From Undaria pinnatifida (lineage: Eukaryota > Sar > Phaeophyceae > Laminariales > Alariaceae): 64,000 nucleotides of DNA. The DNA is taken from NCBI GenBank assembly GCA_012845835.1, contig JABAKD010000014.1, forward strand, positions 558,001 through 622,000, given 5' to 3'. Under the pieces are notes generated by a model. That model was given only the letters and a program-made list of their open reading frames with translations. It was not told the DNA's origin and made no database searches. The translations under genes and the position numbers were made by a program. Below, in pieces: positions 61,801 through 64,000 of this stretch. Numbering within the stretch: position 1 is the first letter of the stretch; each line of letters begins with the position of its first letter.

Positions 61801-61825
61801 GCGGGTCAAACCGGATTGGCGATGA
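43325..61825 (+). CDS. Modular CTFxPxI-repeat protein gene, 15-exon model
   Basis: Exons: 43325-43825, 45231-46083, 46770-46987, 47368-47451, 48390-48536, 49594-49730, 50857-50972, 52596-52684, 53446-53649, 53848-53985, 56574-56723, 57822-57974, 59767-59877, 60875-60991, 61748-61825. They sum to 3,096 nt (1,031 codons plus stop); every junction keeps phase. The N-terminal 530 residues are mostly disordered apart from ELVAQLKRGEITKTDLFARL. The rest alternates FLxR...R helices with [E/A/D]CTFxPxI motifs. Such motifs recur in large uncharacterised protist proteins as far as I know; function is unknown. Most 3' exons have a degenerate tandem twin. Uncertain points: exon 3 and exon 5 starts, the weak donors of the exons at 49594 and 56574, the terminal exon, and whether 50661-50738 is also used. 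Confidence 0.65.
44010..44840 (+). repeat. Intron 1 segment present three times
   Basis: Blocks starting near 44013, 44229 and 44748 share GGCGCAAGCTACG (GGCGCAGACTACACG in the first), CTCTTTGGG/CTCATTGGGTTATCC and TGTCGGAA/TGGCGATTAC. The steps are 216 and about 519 bp. This fits the local duplications around the exons. Confidence 0.55.
45231..46083 (+). CDS. CTFxPxI gene, exon 2
   Basis: Acceptor TTTTACATCAG, donor CTAG/GTATAG, 853 nt, phase 0 in and phase 1 out. Opens with a basic helix AIIKKIADERRRRAQDIRQS, then 260 residues of Ser/Pro/Gln/Gly/Arg-rich, probably disordered sequence. Confidence 0.65.
46599..46680 (+). pseudogene. Decayed tandem copy of exon 3
   Basis: GGATGCAG/GGAGCTCGTGGACGAAAGG parallels GGCGCAG/GGAGCCCGTGGACAGAAGG 201 bp downstream; encoded GSSWTKGGGDTWDAE against GSPWTEGNEDTWGGA. 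The following Gln/Gly tract is missing. Confidence 0.55.
46770..46987 (+). CDS. CTFxPxI gene, exon 3
   Basis: Acceptor TTTCTCATTGTTAG (alternative GGCGCAG at 46799, same phase), donor GAGGAG/GTAGAT. Phase 1 in, 0 out. Encodes SPWTEGNEDTWGGAGR, a Gln/Gly run and DEDAYRFRSFSEE. Confidence 0.6.
47158..47188 (+). repeat. Interstitial telomere-like repeat (CCCTAA)n in intron
   Basis: Four CCCTAA units and a variant CCCTAG. A shorter TTAGGG run lies at 47-48 kb (48287-48303). Confidence 0.8.
47368..47451 (+). CDS. CTFxPxI gene, exon 4 (first CTFTPKI motif)
   Basis: Acceptor AATATCCCGCAG, donor CCGCAG/GTGCGG, 28 codons, phase 0-0: RARRGEELVRREL then MNECTFTPKIKGLPQ. A related block lies exactly 200 bp downstream (47621, TTCACGCCCATGGTGAAGG). 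Confidence 0.6.
48390..48536 (+). CDS. CTFxPxI gene, exon 5 (first FLxR motif)
   Basis: Donor GACGGGGAG/GTAAGA is strong. The start is less sure: CGGCTCAAG/GAC (48390) or GGCCAAG/CCA (48366), both phase 0. Encodes WQSYGATNHDETPFLQRVSQ then WQREKEKDAAARKVDGE. Confidence 0.6.
48640..49575 (+). repeat. Intron 5 segment present three times
   Basis: Segments from 48640, 48828 and 49485 share TTAGACTACGCTC.AAGAAA, a GA.GAAAA stretch, and GGCACCGCTGAC.CCGC... The first step is 188 bp. Intron 5 has grown by tandem duplication. Confidence 0.55.
49408..49450 (+). pseudogene. Decayed tandem copy of exon 6
   Basis: TTGCCCAG/GACAAGAGCTAGAAGCGTG is the twin of ACCCAG/GAAAAGGAGCTGGAAGCG, 186 bp upstream; a one-base loss shifts its frame against the intact exon, and the CTFTP motif reads CAFTPIV in the shifted frame. 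Confidence 0.65.
49594..49730 (+). CDS. CTFxPxI gene, exon 6 (ACTFTPHV motif)
   Basis: Acceptor CTGTACCCAG, donor AGGAG/GTGCAT (weak). Encodes EKELEACTFTPHVNKVSRRA then AVDDRLYDESLR. Leaves phase 2, which the exon at 50857 completes to Arg. If not spliced the frame would end at 49774. Confidence 0.65.
49879..49918 (-). mobile_element. tRNA D-arm-like fragment in intron
   Basis: The reverse complement reads GTAGCTCAGTAGATAGAGCT, a textbook A box/D arm, with a weak B box (GAGTTCGCGCA) 25 bases on. No cloverleaf; probably a relic SINE head. Confidence 0.35.
50103..50456. mobile_element. MITE-3 copy c with amplified right end
   Basis: TCGGACAGATCATGATCTAG at the left and GATGATCTGTCCGA at the right. 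The right end is repeated five times in tandem with a 22-bp period (unit GATGATCTGTCCGACGATCA, about 50350-50456). Confidence 0.65.
50661..50738 (+). CDS. CTFxPxI gene, duplicate exon 7a (in-frame cassette?)
   Basis: Acceptor TTCTGCTTCAG, donor TTCAC/GTGAAA, 78 nt, phase 2-2. Encodes DMDGPHLTAEQALEEEKRLN then QVCTFT, the twin of the exon at 50857, 196 bp downstream. It lacks the PEL... end but keeps frame with both neighbours, so inclusion, skipping or mutually exclusive use are all possible. Confidence 0.45.
50857..50972 (+). CDS. CTFxPxI gene, exon 7 (ECTFTPEL motif)
   Basis: Acceptor TTTGTTCGATAG, donor CCGCAG/GTATGG, phase 2 in, 1 out. Encodes DMDRSHLTAEQALKEEERHH then EECTFTPELATQRAAASA. 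Confidence 0.65.
51703..52515. repeat. Intronic tandem repeat, unit about 195 bp, 4.3 copies
   Basis: Units start near 51703, 51877, 52070, 52262 and 52463. Each has CACTGC.CCCC.C.GC, GGTACCGCCAA.CAGCGA, TTTACCCGGGGAGGATACGA, TCATCCCCG, TTTCCCTTTT and CCATCTCGCGTCA.GTGATGG. The first unit alone contains TTTTCTTGCAG/CCAATCTCGCATCAG/GTGATGG, which looks like a 15-nt exon with both splice dinucleotides. Confidence 0.8.
52596..52684 (+). CDS. CTFxPxI gene, exon 8 (ACTFSPAV motif)
   Basis: Acceptor AATTGGGTAG, donor CTTCAG/GTACGT (strong), phase 1 in, 0 out. Encodes GGRNELEACTFSPAVIGARK then GMNQAQQYLQ. Confidence 0.65.
53200..53352 (+). pseudogene. Decayed tandem copy of exon 9
   Basis: Acceptor GCGCACGCAG and YDVVERHTGGVFRFP, against YDVVERLTGAAFRSP 246 bp downstream. 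No clean donor follows; the frame runs on to a stop at 53350. Possibly an unused exon. Confidence 0.55.
53446..53649 (+). CDS. CTFxPxI gene, exon 9
   Basis: Acceptor CGCGCGCACAG, donor GATAAG/GTATGG, 68 codons, phase 0-0. YDVVERLTGAAFRSPEGTEN then an acidic and Gly-rich stretch. Confidence 0.65.
53848..53985 (+). CDS. CTFxPxI gene, exon 10 (second FLxR motif)
   Basis: Acceptor CGCGACACAG, donor ATTCAG/GTAAGC, 46 codons, phase 0-0. TVFDSTGGAFRRPGSGG then FHAFLSRQNKMETDKRRHIE. A (CAG)n tract follows in the intron (54001-54030). Confidence 0.65.
54514..55024. mobile_element. MITE-1 copy c with a nested SINE-1
   Basis: Left CTTGGCTTTTCACGTGTTAT, right CCCGTGAAAAGCCCTGG. Without the SINE at 54676-54972 it is about 215 bp, the size of the other copies. 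Inside is a (GGGTC)n run at 54572-54607. Confidence 0.65.
54676..54972 (-). mobile_element. SINE-1 copy f (diverged), nested in MITE-1
   Basis: Minus strand: A box TGGTCTAGTGGGTTGGCC and B-box-like TGGTTCGACCTCC, then AGCGTTGGGAATGCTGAATG and CACGGCTTGCCCAGATTC. Confidence 0.6.
55025..56140. other. Intron 10, no exon recognised
   Basis: Holds a CTATTAATAG palindrome (55470-55479), a MITE-1 fragment (55738-55785), a long G tract (55889-55914) and an 18-bp tandem repeat GGTGCTATGTGACCCGG. Confidence 0.5.
56145..56400 (+). pseudogene. Two decayed tandem copies of exon 11
   Basis: Blocks at 56145 (TGTCAAACCACCCTTTTCGG) and 56343 (TGCCGAGTCCCCACCGCTTA, then CGCGGGGAGCGCTAAGATCC) parallel exon 11 at 56579 (TGTCGAACCACCCGTTCAGG), with steps of 198 and 236 bp. 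Flanking intron (GACGTCGCCGACC) is duplicated too. Confidence 0.6.
56574..56723 (+). CDS. CTFxPxI gene, exon 11 (third FLxR motif)
   Basis: Acceptor GTCACCACCAG, donor AACGGC/GTGCGG (weak), 50 codons, phase 0-0. AMSNHPFRPAICPESAKIHS then GSFLQRVARDAARKEHEAGR. Confidence 0.6.
56815..56945 (+). pseudogene. Decayed tandem copy of exon 11, downstream
   Basis: Encodes ATLALARDTTRKEYEACRRQ, related to RVARDAARKEHEAGRQQ; step 176 bp from the intact exon. No acceptor in place. Confidence 0.55.
57180..57375 (+). repeat. Dispersed repeat T, copy 2
   Basis: Partner of 2090-2235, in the intron between exons 11 and 12. Confidence 0.5.
57425..57600. repeat. Minisatellite, unit near 19 bp
   Basis: About nine degenerate units around TTGGGATATGACCG; two more stand directly before exon 12 (57777-57808). 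The array is therefore part of the exon 12 duplication. Confidence 0.7.
57610..57700 (+). pseudogene. Decayed tandem copy of exon 12
   Basis: GATTGCAG/GCGTCCGGAATGCACGATCC matches ATTTCAG/GCGGCGGGAATGCACGATCC, 212 bp on. Encoded ASGMHDPGCTPKPQITARS has lost the Phe of CTFKP, and the distal half is gone. Confidence 0.65.
57822..57974 (+). CDS. CTFxPxI gene, exon 12 (DCTFKPQI motif)
   Basis: Acceptor TGGAATTTCAG, donor GAACAG/GTGCGA, 51 codons, phase 0-0. AAGMHDPDCTFKPQITARSA then GRSVMELSRGDQLKRETTKR. The order CTFKPxI ... R-S ... ELSxGD ... basic helix is the fullest form of the repeat module in this gene. Confidence 0.7.
58070..58185 (+). repeat. Dispersed repeat J, copy 7
   Basis: CAGCTTGCAAAGATGAGTAT, TCGTCGAACTCGCAGCTGAC, GTCCTTG, then a T run. 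Confidence 0.6.
58812..58922. repeat. Tandem repeat of about 54 bp, two copies
   Basis: CCGGTTGCCTCCCGAAATTA ... GGACTTCCAAAATTTA, then CCGGTTGCCTCCCAAAATGA ... GGACTTCCAAAATTTA. Confidence 0.8.
59332..59430 (+). pseudogene. Decayed tandem copy of exon 13
   Basis: GTGTGCAG/GAACTGTTGGCGGACACAAC parallels GTGAAG/GAGCTGTTGGTGGACACAAC 435 bp downstream, including upstream intron (TTGTCGTCGAT). The CTF-like motif is lost after a small rearrangement. Confidence 0.6.
59767..59877 (+). CDS. CTFxPxI gene, exon 13 (TTFRPRI motif)
   Basis: Acceptor ATATTGTGAAG (its twin keeps CAG), donor GTCGAG/GTAAGC, 37 codons, phase 0-0. ELLVDTTFRPRINAVSRMAV then SKLKVLSDPGNYIATVE. Thr replaces the usual Cys. Confidence 0.65.
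60410..60490 (+). pseudogene. Decayed tandem copy of exon 14
   Basis: CCATCAG/TCGTTCCGGCGGCTTGAGGG against TGCCAG/TCACTCCGGCGACTTAAGGA; encoded SFRRLEGQWVVRGALERATR. The CTFAP motif is gone (EGSSILF). Step 465 bp. Confidence 0.6.
60875..60991 (+). CDS. CTFxPxI gene, exon 14 (ECTFAPKT motif)
   Basis: Acceptor TCTCTCCTGCCAG, donor ATCTCG/GTGAGA, 39 codons, phase 0-0. SLRRLKEQSVVRGALERAAK then EVEECTFAPKTTECPAYIS. Confidence 0.7.
61290..61600 (+). mobile_element. Retroelement P, copy g, in the last intron
   Basis: CTTTCTTGGTGGTATATGGT, CAGTACGCGCCTGATATGTA, TTCAGATTGACTGGAGCCTG, TGTGACCACAGACTTGATCA, TGCGAGAACAATAGC. The tail has no (AAC) run; this is an old copy. Confidence 0.6.
61748..61825 (+). 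CDS. CTFxPxI gene, putative terminal exon
   Basis: Acceptor TTCTCGAACAACAG, then RIAHSISASKAAAGKQKTRV and a TGA at 61823-61825, phase 0. It continues the preceding CTFAP...AYIS in the way that R-A-S residues follow CTFRPRIN in exon 13 (SRMAVS). The segment after it (GGATTGGCGATGACGTTGTT) recurs loosely at 61976 and 62119, so the gene may also extend further and the stop may lie in an intron. Confidence 0.4.
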   Translation, partial: RIAHSISASKAAAGKQKTRVKPDWR

Positions 61826-62167
61826 CGTTGTTGAGGGCGTTTTCGCACGTTTCAATGGCGTGTTTGTCGCGGGTTTCCCGTGTTCCAGTAGGGCATGTGT
61901 GGGAGAGGGAGAAAGGAGAGGGGTTCCCCGGGCATGAAGCATGCGCGGGTTAAAACCCCGATCTTCGTCGAACCTGATTGGCGACGACCTTGTTGTTAAG
62001 GGTTGCCCAGGATCCAGCGACGTTGCTCGGATTCTTTATGATTCAGGAAGGCGTTTGTGGAGAGCAGTGAAGGGGTGAGGAGCTGCCCCTAGCCAGAGCA
62101 AAAAAAACGAAGGCCAAGTCGGATTGGCGATAACGCTGTTGTTTGGTGTTACCCATATTCCAGTAAT
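61826..62167. other. Loose tandem repeats, no exon supported
   Basis: Three copies of a GGATTGGCGA.GAC.TTGTTG block at 61813, 61976 and 62119. Confidence 0.45.
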
Positions 62168-62427
62168 GGCCGTTCCTAACGAAGTAAAAAAATCACGATT
62201 CGTGACGAAAAATTCGCAATCAATCGGGATATTTGTAAGGTGGCGTTGTGTCACGTTTTCGAAACAGAAAGCACTTTGTTTTTTTTGTCACGGATCGCGA
62301 TGTCAACTTTTTATCAATTTCGGTGGAAATTTTATAAACTTTTTTCGTTTGTTACGATTCGCGAGAATTTGTCCCTCTTTTTTTTTTTCGTGACATTTTT
62401 GCTTTTTTTTTTGTTAGGAACGACCCG
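62168..62427. mobile_element. MITE-2 copy b
   Basis: Ends GGCCGTTCCTAACGAA and, inverted, GGGTCGTTCCTAACAAA; internal TCACGATTCGTGACGAAAAA is itself palindromic. Partner of 3322-3638. Confidence 0.55.
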
Positions 62428-62439
62428 ATAAGGCGTGTG

Positions 62440-62690
62440 TGGGAGGGGGAGGGGGGGGAAGGGCAGGGGGGCAGGGGGTGCGTTGGGTTGGTGTACCAGC
62501 CAAAAAAAATTGGGGTTATAATCGCGATATACGCTCGCTCCCGTTGTCTAGTAGGGGGGGGGAGGCAGGGGGTTAGGCGTGCGGCGGGTTGGCGCACGAG
62601 GCAAAAGCTAGTGAAGTTATAATTACGATGTACGCTCGCTTCCGTTGTTTGCTAATGCTAGGGGGGGGGGGGGGGGGCAGAGGCGAGGGA
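62440..62690. repeat. Tandem duplication with G tracts
   Basis: Two units (62478 and about 62579, step near 100 bp) share GGGTTGG.G.ACCAG/GAGGC, AAGTTATAATCGCGAT-like and TACGCTCGCT.CCGTTGT, each followed by a run of seven to sixteen G. Confidence 0.65.
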
Positions 62691-62866
62691 TGCACGCACA
62701 AGTTTTGTTTTTGTTACATATTTTGTAGCCAAACCGTTTCTTTATAATGTTTTGACATATTTTGTGGGGGCGGTGATAGCGCTAAACGTGGGTGGGTAGT
62801 TGCACCTTTGAAACTCACGGCTGACAGACGTGGTATACATGTGCACAGGGCTGGGGTAGGAAGAAA

Positions 62867-63070
62867 CAGGGTTTTTCGCGGATTGTGTCGAGTTGTGTCG
62901 GGTCAGGTCGGGTCGGGTCGGTCCGATCTGTGACATTTGATGAACTCCTTACCCGACCCGATCAAAGCTGTGTGATTTCGAACATCTTTTGACCCGACCG
63001 GCCTCGAACCCCCGGACTTTTAAAACGTATTGACCCGATCTGAGGGTCGAGTCATCACCCGCCAAAGCCT
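62867..63070. mobile_element. MITE-1 copy d
   Basis: Left CAGGGTTTTTCGCGG, right CCCGCCAAAGCCT, with GGGTCGGGTCGG and CCCGACCCG inside. Confidence 0.6.
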
Positions 63071-63359
63071 AAAAGAGGTATACCGAGGGGTGAAAGCCGG
63101 TGTGTATTCGTACCTTACCGCGATTTCGGTTGTACTGTGCTTCCAGCGGGTCTCTGTGATTTGTCAGTCGATAAACGAGATTGTAAGTTGATACCTTGTA
63201 ACGTCTACGGGACCTGGTACTTGACAGGTGGGGTGGGCGCGTCGTGTAGTTTTGCGCTTTTTTGTTTGGCGGTGTCTGTTGTTAAAATTAAAAGATATAC
63301 CTCTGCTGTGAAATCGAGTTTTTGCGGATAACCTATTACTACTACTGTTATATTTTAAA
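63071..63359. other. No gene recognised
   Basis: Spacer; nothing identifiable. Confidence 0.4.
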
Positions 63360-63530
63360 AAATGAAAAATACACTTTGATTTTTTAGCTGTGAGATCGAC
63401 CAAAAATTGATCTTTGATCAAAACTCAGCCTTGCAAGCTGCGTGTGATACTTCGATCGCGTGTGTTACGGGGTGTGTATCTCGTAAAGGATACAGGTCGG
63501 CGACTCCCCTGCTAATGCCAGGGTCAACAA
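63360..63530 (-). repeat. Dispersed repeat J, copy 8 (longest, reversed)
   Basis: Minus strand: GGGAGTCGCCGACCTGTATC, CCCCGTAACACACGCGATCG, AGTATCACACGCAGCTTGCA, GGTCGATCTCACAGCT. It joins the 5' block seen at 36362 with the core seen at 22300, showing that both belong to one repeat. Confidence 0.65.
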
Positions 63531-63885
63531 GACTAAGACCTTCAGCCTTGTACTGCGCACGGAAATTATACCACCCGCATTGAGGGGGACAAAACCAGAC
63601 ATCTATTTGTGGCGTTCAGTTTGCATATAACAAATAATTGCCATAGTGTGAGTTAACTCTTGGAGTGGGCTACTTGGGTCTACCGGGTTGGTACGCAAGT
63701 TCCTGGGTACTCCCTGTACATGTGGCAGGCCCAGCGGAGATCCAGACCAGGCCCGATGCTCGGGTTGTTAGTGCTGTCGAGTCATAATGGAACATGCGGT
63801 GGACGTCGATCGCTACTGTTCCGAAGTGATCTCTCTTCTGCTTTTGGTGTGATGTAAAGAAAGGCACATTCACACACCTGTAGTA

Positions 63886-64000
63886 ACCTGTCGCCCCGGT
63901 GGCGTATCAGGTTATCCTCGAGCCTGGTATAGGTCAGTTTCGTGAGTTCGAGCCCCGCCGAGTGCATACTCGTATAAATTCGTTGGGATTTTTTTCTTGT
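63886..64000 (+). mobile_element. SINE-1 copy d, cut by the window end
   Basis: Head CCCCGGTGGCGTATCAGGTT and GTGAGTTCGAGCCCCGCC, then TCGTATAAATTCGTTGGGAT; nearly identical to 40566-40700. Confidence 0.85.

Overview
This window is nuclear DNA of an intron-rich eukaryote. The evidence is GT-AG introns that keep reading frame across many short exons, tRNA-headed SINEs, a LINE with its 5'-truncated offspring, hAT-type and other terminal-inverted-repeat elements, and short TTAGGG-type interstitial repeats. Short exons in 0.2-2.6 kb introns together with this repeat load fit a stramenopile alga, for example a brown-alga-like genome, but the sequence alone does not prove a lineage. No rRNA gene, no convincing functional tRNA gene and no prokaryotic operon structure is seen.

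Layout. 0-2 kb: repeats only. 2.4-6.9 kb: exons of one or two minus-strand host genes. One has a BAH-like (chromatin reader-like) N-terminus (3827-2664). The other, upstream, carries a very Gly/Ser/Ala/Pro-rich exon (6843-5622). Small TIR elements sit at their exon borders. 7.7-8.8 kb: a TIR element with a 3-bp target duplication and a nested SINE. 9-11 kb: mixed repeats. 11.1-16.6 kb: a tandem SINE-2 cluster split by an almost complete non-LTR retrotransposon (one APE endonuclease plus reverse transcriptase frame, (AC)n tail). 17.5-19.1 kb: an hAT-type element with 16-bp perfect ends, an 8-bp target duplication and a BED-finger-like reading frame. 19.4-41.7 kb: almost wholly repeats, with four truncated LINE copies, several SINE families, tandem arrays built on GAACTTC/GAAGTTC, GC-hairpin repeats and a long (AAC)n tail.

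43.3-61.8 kb: one large plus-strand host gene for which I could build a phase-consistent model of 15 exons (about 1,031 codons). Seven exons each carry one copy of a [E/A/D]CTFxPxI-type motif, and three others carry an FLxR...R motif. The product is therefore a modular repeat protein of unknown function. Most of its later exons are accompanied by a decayed tandem copy of themselves 176-246 bp (or about twice that) away, and several introns are tandemly duplicated with the same step. This is the most unusual signal in the window. 62-64 kb returns to repeats and ends inside a SINE.

How it fits together: two host loci stand in a sea of nested elements whose order of insertion can be read. The LINE went into SINE-2, truncated LINE copies went into another retroelement, a SINE went into a MITE, and a TIR element went into a dispersed repeat with its empty site preserved elsewhere. 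Local duplications of about 200 bp appear to be the main force reshaping the large gene. All alignments and counts were made by eye.
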